From Planctomycetota bacterium (GTDB taxonomy: Bacteria > Planctomycetota > Phycisphaerae > UBA1845), in the NCBI GenBank assembly GCA_024278775.1, contig JAJRSP010000138.1:1-49930 (forward strand): a DNA stretch of 49,930 nucleotides. Reading direction: 5' to 3'. The notes beneath the pieces are model-generated. The model made no database searches and was not told where the DNA came from. It saw nothing but the letters and a program-made list of their open reading frames with translations. Shown piece after piece: positions 16,101-24,763 of this stretch. The position numbers and the translations under genes are program-made. Positions within the stretch are counted from its first letter, which is position 1. Every line of letters starts with the position of its first letter.

Positions 16101-16249
16101 TTTCTTGCTCACGTCGATAGTAAGATGATTTTCCACGAAACCGCGCATCAAGCTTCACACGCGAAAAAACGCACGCTCCGTCACGCGGTTTCGCAACTGG
16201 TTTTAGCATGGCCACCGAGAACCGTCCATCGCCTGCGTTACGTGGGTAA

Positions 16250-18148
16250 TCACGTACGCTTAAATTGGCGTTCGAGGTCTTTTACGGTCAGGCGCAGCGT
16301 CGTCGGTCGGCCATGCGGGCAGTTGCTGGACTTCTCGACCATGTCGCGATGGGCGATCAAAGCATCGATCTCCTCGCGGGTCAGTGCGTCGCCCGCCTTC
16401 ACCGCAGCCTTACAGGCCATCATGCTGAGCAGGTCGTACAGAATCGTTTCGGTCGGCTCGTCCTGTCCGGTTTGTTCGAGACGATCAAACAGATCACGCA
16501 CCGCCCCGACCACGTCGCCCTCTTTCAGAACCGTCGGCACGGCGTGAATCGCCACCGAGTCCGCCCCGAAACGAGCGATCTCCAACCCCACCCGCTCGAA
16601 CAATTCGCCGAACGTGTCCAACAGCGCAAGCTGCGATTCCGACACGTGCAGCGATTCCGGCAGCAGCAGCCGCTGGGACTCCAACTTGCCGGAAGCAATG
16701 CGCTGCTTGAACTGTTCGAACAGCACGCGCTCGTGCAACGCATGCTGATCGATAATCATCATGCCGTCGTCCGTCTCGCACACCAGGTAAGTATTGTGCA
16801 ACTGGATCGCCCCGCGCGACGGAAAATCGCTCGGCAGCGCGACCGCTGCATCGCCGCCAGCATCAGCAACGCCGGAATCCTGCGCAACGTCACCACCCGA
16901 ATCGACCGGGCGGTACGCTTCGCGCCACGCCTCAAGATTCGCACCCCCGCCGCCCGTCGATCGCCCAGGCCAAGGCGCAGACCGCTCACCCGACCCACGA
17001 TTCCCAGGCCCAAACGCGAGGTCCGGCTGAATCGGCTGCGTCTGCTTGAATTCCTCCGCGATCCCGCTCATCAGACGCTGACGCGATTCCATATCCAACG
17101 CACCACCGCCCGCCGGTCGAGGCTCGAACCCGCGATGCGTGCTCAGCGCCGGCGCCAGCTCAGCCCTTTGCAACGTTTCGCGCAAGGCGCTCAAAACCTG
17201 CGAATGAACAAGTCGCGCATCCTGCCAGCGGACTTCGATCTTCGTCGGATGCACGTTCACATCGACGGCCTGCGGATCGATCGTCAAGAACAGAAACACA
17301 ACCGGATGACGATGCGGATCGATCAGACCACGGAACGACTCGCGAATAGCGTGCTGAATGTTCTTGTCGCGAATGTATCGGCCATTCAAGAACGTCAGTT
17401 GCCAGTTGGTCGACGAACGCGCGTCCGCCGGCGGCGCTGCGTAACCCTCCAGCCTCAGCCCCGCCTCCTCGCGATCGAACTCCAGCAATGTCTCCGCCAG
17501 TTCGCGACTGTAGAAACCGCCGAGTCGCGCACGACGCGAGTCCGCCGGCGACAACTGATGGATAGATCGACCGTTGTTCTTCAGATCGAACGCGATGTGC
17601 GGATGGGCCAACGCGATTCGGGCGAACTGCGTGTGAACATGCCCATACTCCGTACCAGCCGCCCGCAGAAACTTCCGCCGCGCGGGCACGTTGAAAAAAA
17701 GATCACGCACCTCGACCACCGTCCCCACCGGGCAGCCGGCCGCACGGTTAGCGTAAACTTCCTCCGCCTCCACGACGATCTCCGCCCCCTCGTCCAGATT
17801 CCGAGGCCGAGACAACATGCGCAAACGCGCCACCGATCCAACGCTGGCCAACGCTTCTCCGCGAAAACCGAGCGTCTCGATGTGAAACAGATCGTCTTCG
17901 TTGACAAGCTTGCTCGTCGCGTGCGAGGTGACCGCCAACCGCAAATCGTCCGCAGACATCCCGCAGCCGTCGTCGGCCACCCGAATCAGGCTCCCGCCGC
18001 CCTGCTCAACCGCGACCTCGATACGCGTCGCCCCCGCATCGACGGCGTTCTCCATCAGCTCCTTCACCACGCTGGCCGGCCGCTCGATGACCTCGCCCGC
18101 AGCGATCTTCTTCACAAGGATGTCCGGCAGCACGCGAATCTGGGGCAT
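16250..18148 (-). CDS. DNA mismatch repair protein MutL
   Basis: 632 residues. The N-terminal GHKL ATPase shows E-L-x-x-N-A-V-D-A-G (LMENAVDAGATRIEV), DDGCGM and TLGFRGEALASV. A Ser/Gly/Pro-rich linker spans about 360-450. The C-terminal dimerisation domain carries DQHALHERVLFEQF near 463, fitting the endonuclease motif DQHAx2Ex4E, together with ACKAAVKAGDAL and CPHGRP. So this is the nicking type of MutL, as in bacteria that lack MutH, and not the E. coli type. ATG 18148. Confidence 0.97.
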   Translation of the reverse strand: MPQIRVLPDILVKKIAAGEVIERPASVVKELMENAVDAGATRIEVAVEQGGGSLIRVADDGCGMSADDLRLAVTSHATSKLVNEDDLFHIETLGFRGEALASVGSVARLRMLSRPRNLDEGAEIVVEAEEVYANRAAGCPVGTVVEVRDLFFNVPARRKFLRAAGTEYGHVHTQFARIALAHPHIAFDLKNNGRSIHQLSPADSRRARLGGFYSRELAETLLEFDREEAGLRLEGYAAPPADARSSTNWQLTFLNGRYIRDKNIQHAIRESFRGLIDPHRHPVVFLFLTIDPQAVDVNVHPTKIEVRWQDARLVHSQVLSALRETLQRAELAPALSTHRGFEPRPAGGGALDMESRQRLMSGIAEEFKQTQPIQPDLAFGPGNRGSGERSAPWPGRSTGGGGANLEAWREAYRPVDSGGDVAQDSGVADAGGDAAVALPSDFPSRGAIQLHNTYLVCETDDGMMIIDQHALHERVLFEQFKQRIASGKLESQRLLLPESLHVSESQLALLDTFGELFERVGLEIARFGADSVAIHAVPTVLKEGDVVGAVRDLFDRLEQTGQDEPTETILYDLLSMMACKAAVKAGDALTREEIDALIAHRDMVEKSSNCPHGRPTTLRLTVKDLERQFKRT

Positions 18149-18219
18149 TGATCATTTCCGTCAATTCAAGGGCATCGTCGCATGGCGAAGCCGCGTCCGG
18201 CGAGTATAGTTACGCGCCC

Positions 18220-18933
18220 ATGACCCGACAAACCCAGCAACAACCATTCCGCGCGCTTGCCGTCGCCTTCGACGCCGTTCAGCCTGTTGATACCGGCGAG
18301 CTACGCGCGCAAGCGTTTGATGGCTTGGACCTTTCCGTCAATTCGTCTTCAGATATCACAGCCGAGACAATCCGCCGGAAGATTTCGCCCTCCGTCCCCA
18401 TTCTGTCCCTCACGCTCGACCCGATTCCCCCCGACGTGGTGAGTGAAGACCCCTCCCGGCGAAACGCGGCACTTGAATCGGTGGCGGGTTTCGTCGAGAC
18501 AGCCGACCGCCTCGGAGCGTCATACATCTGCGTATCGCCCCCCGTCGCGGCCTACGCCGACGCACTCAACGGCGTGCTTTATTGCATGCAGGAACTTGGC
18601 GACGGTGCGGAGTGTGCGGGCATCTCACTGTTGCTGCGTGCTCCGTGCAAAGACTGCCTGCTTTCACCGGTCGAAACGCGATGCCTGCTCGAATCCCTGG
18701 CCCGTGCCAACGTCGGCCTTTGCCTCGAAACGTCAACCTTAACAGGCGCAGGCCGTCTTGAAGACTGGCTTCAGACGAACGCCCAGTTCGTTCGGGCCTA
18801 TCGCGGATCCGCCGCATCGCACGACAAGCTCCCCCAGTCTCTGCGCGAAGCGAACATCCGGCGGCATGACACTTTCGGCGGGACGATTGCGATTTATCAG
18901 AACCGCGACAGTAATGGAGCGGCCGGACAATAG
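18220..18933 (+). CDS. TIM-barrel protein, sugar isomerase/epimerase-like
   Basis: 237 residues from ATG 18220. The sequence follows the xylose-isomerase-like barrel in outline (GLDLSVNSSS, LGASYICVSPP, VGLCLETSTLTGAG), but the metal-binding Glu/His/Asp set is not clearly complete, so activity is uncertain. It is divergent from mutL. Unusual end: the last 12 codons and the stop are supplied by a repeat copy (18896-18931) of the CAGAACC type, giving the tail ending NRDSNGAAGQ. The natural C-terminus may have been replaced by the repeat insertion. Confidence 0.6.
   Translation: MTRQTQQQPFRALAVAFDAVQPVDTGELRAQAFDGLDLSVNSSSDITAETIRRKISPSVPILSLTLDPIPPDVVSEDPSRRNAALESVAGFVETADRLGASYICVSPPVAAYADALNGVLYCMQELGDGAECAGISLLLRAPCKDCLLSPVETRCLLESLARANVGLCLETSTLTGAGRLEDWLQTNAQFVRAYRGSAASHDKLPQSLREANIRRHDTFGGTIAIYQNRDSNGAAGQ
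18896..18931 (+). repeat. 36-bp repeat inside the 3' end of a gene
   Basis: Begins ATCAGAACCGCGACAGTAAT and continues TGGAGCGGCCGGACAAT-like. It is identical over 36 bp to 21872-21907 and related to the CAGAGCC-type repeat at 13219. It is read in frame as the end of the TIM-barrel gene. Confidence 0.9.
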
Positions 18934-19017
18934 GCAGCGCCAAATACCACCCACCTCGTTCCGAACACGGGATTTCCGGCTCGCCGACACTCTTACGGAC
19001 CCCGAACATCCTCGCCA

Positions 19018-20253
19018 TCACAAAAACTGCTTAATCAGCACCAGCACCACAACAGCGCCCGCCAGCCAGGGCAACGCATTGATGGCTGCGATGAGCACGC
19101 GCACGGGATCATGCTGACCGCTCAAATGCGCCGGAGCGTCAGCCCGCGCGGGAAGCCCCTCGAACAACGAATCGAACGACAGCAACCGGCAGGTCTCCAA
19201 CGCTTCCACCATGCGGTCAGCCGCCGCGTAGCGATCGTCAGCCTTATCGGCGCAGGCCTTCGTAATAACGTCGGCGACCCGCTTCATATCCCAGTGCATG
19301 CCACCGTCAAAGACCTCGACCGGCAACACCGGAAACCCCTTCGCGTCAGGCCCGACGAGCATCTCGAACAGCACCCGCCCCATCGCGAACACGTCGGCCG
19401 TCTCATCCATCTTCCGATCGGGCGGCATGTACTCCGGCGTACCCACCTGAGACGGACCAGCCGTGTTGGCTGTCAACATACCAATGTCCGCCAGTTTCGG
19501 CTGATGATCGACAAAAACAATGTTGGCCGGTTTGATGTCGCGGTGGGCCAACCCCGTCTCGTGCAATCGCGCCAAGCCCCGCAGCAAACGCAGCACGACC
19601 TCGATGGCGGTGTCCGGGCTTAACGCGCCCTTGCGAATAACGCTGCGCAGCGTCAGAGGCCTGTAATCACACGGCAGTTTGTCATGCACCGGGCGACGCG
19701 TACCGTCGTCGTCCGCCAGTTCCATCGTGTAATACAACGCGGTTCCGCGCATGCCGACGTGAAAAATCTGAATCAGGTTCGGATGACGGCGAACGCGGCG
19801 GCAGTACGTCTCCAGCGCCGTGGATTCCCGGCATTGCACATTCGCCGACTTCAAACGCGACAGGTCGATCGTCTTCAGCGCCCGATGCATCCCGACGCGA
19901 TCGCGCACCGCCCACACCGTCCCAAACGCACCCGAGCCGCACATGCGCACGCGATCGTAGTCGGGAATGTCCCACGAATAAGCGTCAGCGTCAGCCCCAG
20001 TCGGCGGAAGCATGCGCGAATCTACCTCCACCGTCGAAGCCGTCGGATCGGCATGCGTGCGCGTGTCGAATACCGCCTCGCGCACCGCGCTGCGAATCAC
20101 GCGCGAATCGAAATCCTCCCGCCGAAACCGTTCGAGGTGCTGGACACAGGTGTCACACATATCAACATGCCGCCACAAAACGTCCGATTCTTCATCGGGA
20201 ACGTCGCCGGATTCGAGGCGTTTCAGAATCGCCAGTTCCGGACATGCTTCCAT
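19018..20253 (-). CDS. Ser/Thr protein kinase with zinc-finger anti-sigma-like N-terminus
   Basis: 411 residues. Residues 29-36 have the HxxxCxxC motif of zinc-binding anti-sigma domains. A kinase domain follows at about 95-345: CGSGAFGTVW loop, ALKTI lysine, HRDIKPANI catalytic loop, ADIG in place of DFG, and GTPEYMPPD activation segment. A membrane helix closes the protein (LPWLAGAVVVLVLIKQF). Its start lies 1 bp after the stop of an ECF sigma gene (TGA-A-ATG), so the two are coupled. Planctomycete ECF sigma factors are known to be encoded next to Ser/Thr kinases. Likely role: a membrane-tethered regulator that binds and/or phosphorylates the sigma factor. Confidence 0.88.
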   Translation of the reverse strand: MEACPELAILKRLESGDVPDEESDVLWRHVDMCDTCVQHLERFRREDFDSRVIRSAVREAVFDTRTHADPTASTVEVDSRMLPPTGADADAYSWDIPDYDRVRMCGSGAFGTVWAVRDRVGMHRALKTIDLSRLKSANVQCRESTALETYCRRVRRHPNLIQIFHVGMRGTALYYTMELADDDGTRRPVHDKLPCDYRPLTLRSVIRKGALSPDTAIEVVLRLLRGLARLHETGLAHRDIKPANIVFVDHQPKLADIGMLTANTAGPSQVGTPEYMPPDRKMDETADVFAMGRVLFEMLVGPDAKGFPVLPVEVFDGGMHWDMKRVADVITKACADKADDRYAAADRMVEALETCRLLSFDSLFEGLPARADAPAHLSGQHDPVRVLIAAINALPWLAGAVVVLVLIKQFL

Positions 20254-20254
20254 T

Positions 20255-20824
20255 TCAAACGATTCCGTCAGCCAGCTCGTCCCAGTGCTTCTTGATGCGG
20301 GACATCACGCGATGCTTGGCTGCGTAGATTTGACTGGGCGTTACACCGAGACGTGCGACAATCTCCGAAACAGGCAACTCATCCACCACGTACAACTCAA
20401 AAGCGTCGAACGTCGTCTTGGCCACCTCATCACGCACCTGATTCAAACAGTACAGCAGGTGCGTCCGATTCCACTGCCGCTCCCAAACCAGAGCAGGGTT
20501 CTCCTCCTTCGACTCAGCCTTGGCAAAATCACCCGTCCGCGCCCCGCGCTCCATGCGACGCTTGCGCAGTTGATCGTTTACCTTGTTGTCGATCATCCCG
20601 TGCAGCCACCCGCGAAAACTCTTGCGACGCTGAAAACCCTCGATCCCCGAAACCACAGCCGTCATGCACTGCTGGGCGATGTCCTCAGCCTCAGTCGAAT
20701 TCAACCCGCGCGCAGCCGCGTACCGCACCAACAGAGGCCTGTAGATGCGATCGAACTCCTCCCACGAGGCACTGTCATCCAGGTCCTTGATGCGTTTGAG
20801 CAGGCTGAATCGCGTTTCGCTCAT
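20255..20824 (-). CDS. ECF-type sigma factor paired with the kinase
   Basis: 189 residues from ATG 20824 (MSETRFSLL). Region 2 at about 25-95: NSTEAEDIAQQCMTAVVSGIEGF and FRGWLHGMIDNKVNDQLRK. Region 4 at about 130-180 with helix-turn-helix LPVSEIVARLGVTPSQIYAAKHRVMSRIK. It belongs to the planctomycete type linked to protein kinases. It is followed after 1 bp by the kinase gene. The frame extends 19 codons upstream but without better start evidence. Confidence 0.9.
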   Translation of the reverse strand: MSETRFSLLKRIKDLDDSASWEEFDRIYRPLLVRYAAARGLNSTEAEDIAQQCMTAVVSGIEGFQRRKSFRGWLHGMIDNKVNDQLRKRRMERGARTGDFAKAESKEENPALVWERQWNRTHLLYCLNQVRDEVAKTTFDAFELYVVDELPVSEIVARLGVTPSQIYAAKHRVMSRIKKHWDELADGIV

Positions 20825-20947
20825 GCGTTTCCGTACATATCCGTCCCACCAGAACCGGCACCGGCCACCAACCGCCACCACCGCTGTATTCTATCCAGTC
20901 TTGAGCGAAGTCCCAATCATCAATTTGGACCAGCAAGGCGATTTCCT

Positions 20948-21047
20948 GTGTGGCACCGGTTCTCAACCGGTGTAGAGGTTTCCCATGTGGCACCGGTTCT
21001 CAACCAGTGCAAAGATTTCCTGTGTGGCACCGGTTTTCAACCGGTGC
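20948..21047. repeat. Three CACCGGTT palindromes
   Basis: Copies at 20948-20972, about 20986-21010 (one arm mutated to AACCAGTG) and 21022-21047, each led by TGTGGCACCGGTT and spaced by 37-38 bp start to start. They fill the gap between the ECF gene and the next minus-strand gene. Relative to the copies at 2852 and 7126 they run in the opposite orientation (TGTGG now leads). Confidence 0.85.
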
Positions 21048-21128
21048 TTACGACGGTGCTCTATGTAAAAATGGTTGCTCGACCGGTAGATGTTCTGGCT
21101 GAATACCCGCGTCACCAACCCGCCACGA

Positions 21129-21677
21129 TCAGTACAAGAGATGCCCGTCGCCGGAATCGCGAAACTTCTGCTGCTCCCAACCGCGACGCACAAGACCCAA
21201 GCCGTGAGCACAGACCTCAAACTCGCGACTCAGCAGTTTGAGCACCGAGCGCGGCGGGTCGGAGTTTTCGTCGAACAGGTGCGAAGCGATCCCGTAGGAC
21301 TCCTTGCCGCGATCAACGTACACGACGTACCCGTCCGGGTTGATGCCCGTTTCCTGCCGGCCTATCTGCTCCGGAAAAACACCGGCCCAGAACAAGGCGT
21401 AGTCGCCAATGTAACGATGCATATCACGACGGTTCATAGGCCTGCCGTGTACGTCTTCGCCTTCGACAGCCTCCGCCATAGACGCGACGGATTGCAGCGT
21501 ACGCCCTTCGCTGTCGGTGAAACGGTACAGACTGTCTACGTGGATGAACTCGATCAGCAGCCCGACGAGATACTCGGTCAGCTCCGGATCACAAAGCCCG
21601 ACCTCCACGCACAACGCGCTCTCGACCAGCCCGCCGAATAGCTTACGCAACGGGTGACGTTTTTCGTTCCATTGCAT
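21129..21677 (-). CDS. Conserved-looking protein of unknown function
   Basis: 182 residues, ATG with AGGG just upstream. It appears soluble, with no signal or membrane helix. It begins with a helical, acidic region (LFGGLVESALCVEVGLCDPELTEYLVGLLIEFI) and contains RYIGDYALFWAGVFPEQIGR near 90-110 and a possible YVVYVDRGKESYGIASHLF stretch near 118-138. I recognise no catalytic motif. Composition and length are consistent with a real gene, and a terminator-like hairpin lies upstream, so it is probably transcribed on its own. Confidence 0.6.
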   Translation of the reverse strand: MQWNEKRHPLRKLFGGLVESALCVEVGLCDPELTEYLVGLLIEFIHVDSLYRFTDSEGRTLQSVASMAEAVEGEDVHGRPMNRRDMHRYIGDYALFWAGVFPEQIGRQETGINPDGYVVYVDRGKESYGIASHLFDENSDPPRSVLKLLSREFEVCAHGLGLVRRGWEQQKFRDSGDGHLLY

Positions 21678-21815
21678 ATGACCCTGTCCCCGCCCCCGTC
21701 ACCGGGAGCGCATTCTCCGCCCGAAGAAACCATCGTCCGCTTCCATCGCTATTTTACGATTGCACCAGCCCCAAGGGCAAACAAGAAATAAAAAAGGAAT
21801 TGAATCGTCGCCGAT

Positions 21816-21856
21816 AAAAAAACGGCCGACCAGCCTCAAGCGAAGCCGGACGACCG
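21816..21856 (-). terminator. Strong Rho-independent terminator
   Basis: On the minus strand a 15-bp stem with a few G-T wobbles and one mismatch (21823-21856, loop of 4) is followed by seven T residues (21816-21822). It lies about 140 bp after the stop of the LTxxQ-like gene and would end transcripts coming from the TPR gene side. Confidence 0.8.
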
Positions 21857-21871
21857 GATCGTACAAAGATA

Positions 21872-21907
21872 ATCAGAACCGCGACAGTAATGGAGCGGCC
21901 GGACAAT
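21872..21907 (+). repeat. Second copy of the 36-bp CAGAACC repeat
   Basis: Exact 36-bp match to 18896-18931. It stands between the terminator and the end of the LTxxQ-like gene, with no coding role here. Confidence 0.9.
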
Positions 21908-21995
21908 CAGCACGGCCTGATACGCCACAAATTCCGAAACGAGATTCCTGATCTCATCGAAACCGGCACACACCCCGCCAATTCACGACGCCAGA

Positions 21996-23054
21996 TTACT
22001 CAGGCTTTTCAGCCTCAGCCCCCCCACCATTGCTTCCCACAGGCACAGGCTTCGGCGAGGGTCTCGCGGTCTTCCTGGAACTGCTTACCGCGCGCTTGCG
22101 CGCCGTGGCCTGCTTGCCCTTGAGCAACTGACGCTCGCGCTGCGCTTCGTCCGGTATCTGGTCGAGTCGCCCCTTCAACTCAGCGAAAAGATCGTTCACC
22201 GGCTTGAACAACTGCTTGCGCTTTGCGTTCCATATCTTGCGCTGCGCGACCTTACCCTCGTTCATTTTCTTGTTGACGATTTCGATTTGTTTGCGGTTCG
22301 TCTCGCGGAAGTCACTGGCGCGCAGCTTGATCTCGCGCAGGATCGATCGAGCCGACTCAACCTGATCCGGCTTCAGCTCGAAATCAGCGATGAATTTCTT
22401 CACGTAAACGTCGAAAAATTCGTCGCGCTCCGGGTCTTCCTGCGGCTTCGGATGGTAAAGACTGTCCTTGTCCGGCTTGGTCGGGCGACGCGGCTCCAGA
22501 CGGCGCTTGGCCTGCGGAAAAATCGACCCCGAGATCGGCTCACCCTTCGCCCACGCCTCGAAATTCTTCTCCATACCCTCGAACGTGCCGTCCATTTGAC
22601 GCAGATCCCAATCGTGGAGCAGCTTCTGCTCGTCGGTCAGAATCTCACGCCACTCGGTGTTCGAGGAATAAATCTCCTGCTTCGCTTCCTCGATAATCCT
22701 CAGCGCACGCGGGCCAAGCCGCTTTGCGGTTTCCGCATCGGGTGCCTCCCCGTTCCGCTGATGCATCACCAAATCGCGCAGCAGAGGCCAAACCTCGTCG
22801 CGATGACTTTCCAGAAAACCGTTGACGCGCGTGGTCAGCATCTCGCGCGTAAACTCCGTCTGCCGCTCGGTGAGGTTGTAGCGACGCGCCAGATTCTTGA
22901 CGGCCATGTCCAGAATCTTCGAGGTCTCCCAGAAGCTCTCAACTTCCGCCTTGGCCCCGTTGTTCTTCGGGGCGGCGGTCTGACCGATGGCCGCCAGCCC
23001 GGAAACGAGCGTCCCAACACTGAAAACCGCCAAAAGCACAATCCGTTGATTCAC
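21996..23054 (-). CDS. Secreted protein with LTxxQ-like motifs
   Basis: 352 residues with a signal peptide (residues 1-28, ending GLAAIGQTAA). The mature part is helical and very charged, with three short motifs resembling the LTxxQ repeats of Spy/CpxP-type periplasmic proteins: LTERQ near 62, LTDEQ near 139, and LKPDQ near 229. The C-terminus is Lys/Arg/Ser/Pro-rich. Spy-like proteins are small periplasmic chaperones or metal/stress sensors; this one is about twice as long, so the link is tentative. It lies downstream of the TPR gene on the same strand and is followed by a strong terminator. Confidence 0.6.
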   Translation of the reverse strand: MNQRIVLLAVFSVGTLVSGLAAIGQTAAPKNNGAKAEVESFWETSKILDMAVKNLARRYNLTERQTEFTREMLTTRVNGFLESHRDEVWPLLRDLVMHQRNGEAPDAETAKRLGPRALRIIEEAKQEIYSSNTEWREILTDEQKLLHDWDLRQMDGTFEGMEKNFEAWAKGEPISGSIFPQAKRRLEPRRPTKPDKDSLYHPKPQEDPERDEFFDVYVKKFIADFELKPDQVESARSILREIKLRASDFRETNRKQIEIVNKKMNEGKVAQRKIWNAKRKQLFKPVNDLFAELKGRLDQIPDEAQRERQLLKGKQATARKRAVSSSRKTARPSPKPVPVGSNGGGAEAEKPE

Positions 23055-23203
23055 GATGTCGATTCTCCCAAGTGCCTGAAATCCTGCCGGGCGACCCAGC
23101 CGACGCTAAGCAGCCCTCGTGCTATCTTTATAGTAATGACCGACTGTCCGGGTTGCACAAGTTTCGCCGGAGCGGTCGTACCGGCGTATCGGCGGGGAAA
23201 TTC

Positions 23204-24556
23204 CTAGCTCCCGGCCCGAAAACGGCCTGAAAAAGGCCACCAGCCGAACAGCTTATCCGTGATCCGACGTACCCGCGCCCGCCAAAGCCCATCTCGAAGC
23301 TGCGCCAAAAGCGTGTTATCAGGCTCAACAGACAACCCGTAATCGATCATCGCACGGGCATCCTTAAAACGCCCCAGCTTCTGATACGCGAGCGTCGTCT
23401 TCACCACGGCCAGAATATAGTCCGGCTTGAGTTCGAGCGCCCGCCGGCAATGCAGGATGCCACCCGAATAATCACCACTGAGGAAACAGCACACGCCAAG
23501 ATTGTGGTGCGCACTGGGAACATTATCGTCGATCGCGATTACCCGGCGAAACTGCTCCGCAGCCGCCGTCGGACGCCGAAGCCAAAGCTGGCAGTTGCCC
23601 AGCAGCAACAAACCCTCCTTGTTCGTCGGCTCCGCTTCGATCGCCTTACGCAGGGATTTTTCAGCATCCGCATGCCGGCCCAGCTTCAAATAAGCGGAAC
23701 CGATGTGAAGGTCCACACCCGCGTAAGCAGGGTCCAACACGCGTGTGCGCTCCATACCCCGGAGCGCCGCCTCGGCGTCGTCATTCGAAAGCTGTAACTG
23801 AGCCAACGCGAAATGAGCGTCGGCCTGGTCCGGGTCCAGTTCGATGACCTGACGAAACTTCGTCATCGCGCCTTCGACGTTGCCGATCTCAGCCAGCAAA
23901 TCGCCCATCTCGTAAAGCACGTCTGTATCGCCCGGGTCGGACCGAACAGCCGAACGGTAGTGCGTTTCCGCCTTGGCCATGTCGCCCATCGCACGGTACG
24001 CGCGGGCCATCTGACCCTTCACGTCGTCGTACGAGGGGTCCAGTTGCTGAACCCGATTCCAGCAGTACAACGCCCTGTCGAATTTGCCCCGGTCGGCCAG
24101 CGAATTGCCCATGTGGAAGTAGCAGTGCGGGCAATTCTCGTCCAATTGCTGAGCAAGGTAAAAAGCTTCCTCAGCCTGATCGTGTTGGCCTAACTCCGCA
24201 TGAACCATGATCCGGTAGCAGTACGCAGGCTCGAAATCGGGATAAAGCTCTATCAAGCGGTGGAAACACCGCAAGCCGGCTGAAAACCGACCGATGCGCG
24301 CACAATCGATACCCTGCGCCAGCAGGAGATCGCGGTCGTCGGGTTCATTGACCAGCGCCTTCTCGTACGACGCGATTGCATCCTCGAAACGCTCAAGCTG
24401 ATCGAGTAAAAACCCCCGCTGCGCAAGCCAGGACGAGTTGCTGGCGTTGATCTCCAGCGCAGCGTCAAGCTCGCACAAAGCCTCAGCCCAGCGCTTGGAT
24501 TCCGACAATTGTTGTGCCCGCTCGGCACGTGATTCGGCGTCATGCCAATCGTTCAT
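23204..24556 (-). CDS. Tetratricopeptide repeat protein
   Basis: 450 residues made almost wholly of about 11-12 TPR units of 34 residues (for example WLAQRGFLLDQLERFEDAIA and DVLYEMGDLLAEIGNVEGA). No signal peptide or membrane helix is evident. TPR arrays bind partner proteins; the partner here is unknown. ATG 24556. The short Arg- and Trp-rich tail after the last repeat may contact membrane or nucleic acid. It may be co-transcribed with the secreted gene 149 bp downstream. Confidence 0.85.
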   Translation of the reverse strand: MNDWHDAESRAERAQQLSESKRWAEALCELDAALEINASNSSWLAQRGFLLDQLERFEDAIASYEKALVNEPDDRDLLLAQGIDCARIGRFSAGLRCFHRLIELYPDFEPAYCYRIMVHAELGQHDQAEEAFYLAQQLDENCPHCYFHMGNSLADRGKFDRALYCWNRVQQLDPSYDDVKGQMARAYRAMGDMAKAETHYRSAVRSDPGDTDVLYEMGDLLAEIGNVEGAMTKFRQVIELDPDQADAHFALAQLQLSNDDAEAALRGMERTRVLDPAYAGVDLHIGSAYLKLGRHADAEKSLRKAIEAEPTNKEGLLLLGNCQLWLRRPTAAAEQFRRVIAIDDNVPSAHHNLGVCCFLSGDYSGGILHCRRALELKPDYILAVVKTTLAYQKLGRFKDARAMIDYGLSVEPDNTLLAQLRDGLWRARVRRITDKLFGWWPFSGRFRAGS

Positions 24557-24708
24557 AGCTCTAACCCGCGACTCGCTCCTCTAACACTGCCAGTGGCGAT
24601 TTTATCAGCCAGTTTGTCAGTAGGCAACAATTTTGATTCGGTTTTCACCCACCCAATCACCTTTCATCTTCCGCCGCACCGAATTTCCGGTCCATCGGCC
24701 AACGTTTG

Positions 24709-24736
24709 TTGACCCAGCCACAGACCATTTTACAAT
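24709..24736 (+). promoter_or_regulatory. Sigma-70-like promoter of the YchF-like gene
   Basis: TTGACC at 24709-24714 and TACAAT at 24731-24736, separated by 16 bp, close to the TTGACA/TATAAT consensus. The start codon is 28 bp after the -10 box, with GGAG between. Confidence 0.65.
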
Positions 24737-24763
24737 CGCGGCCTGACTCTTGGAGATTTTTTT

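Noticed and set aside
17120..17150. tRNA-like GGCTCGAACCCGCG stretch
   Set aside because: It lies in the mutL linker coding sequence and no acceptor or anticodon stems can be formed around it.
16265..18151. A 628-codon open frame opposite mutL
   Set aside because: It is antisense to a clear mutL gene with intact motifs. Long antisense frames are common in GC-rich coding DNA, and its translation is Arg/Gln-rich with no family.
20948..21047. CRISPR-like array of CACCGGTT repeats
   Set aside because: Only three units, the spacers are short and related, and no cas gene is near. It is an interspersed palindrome family.
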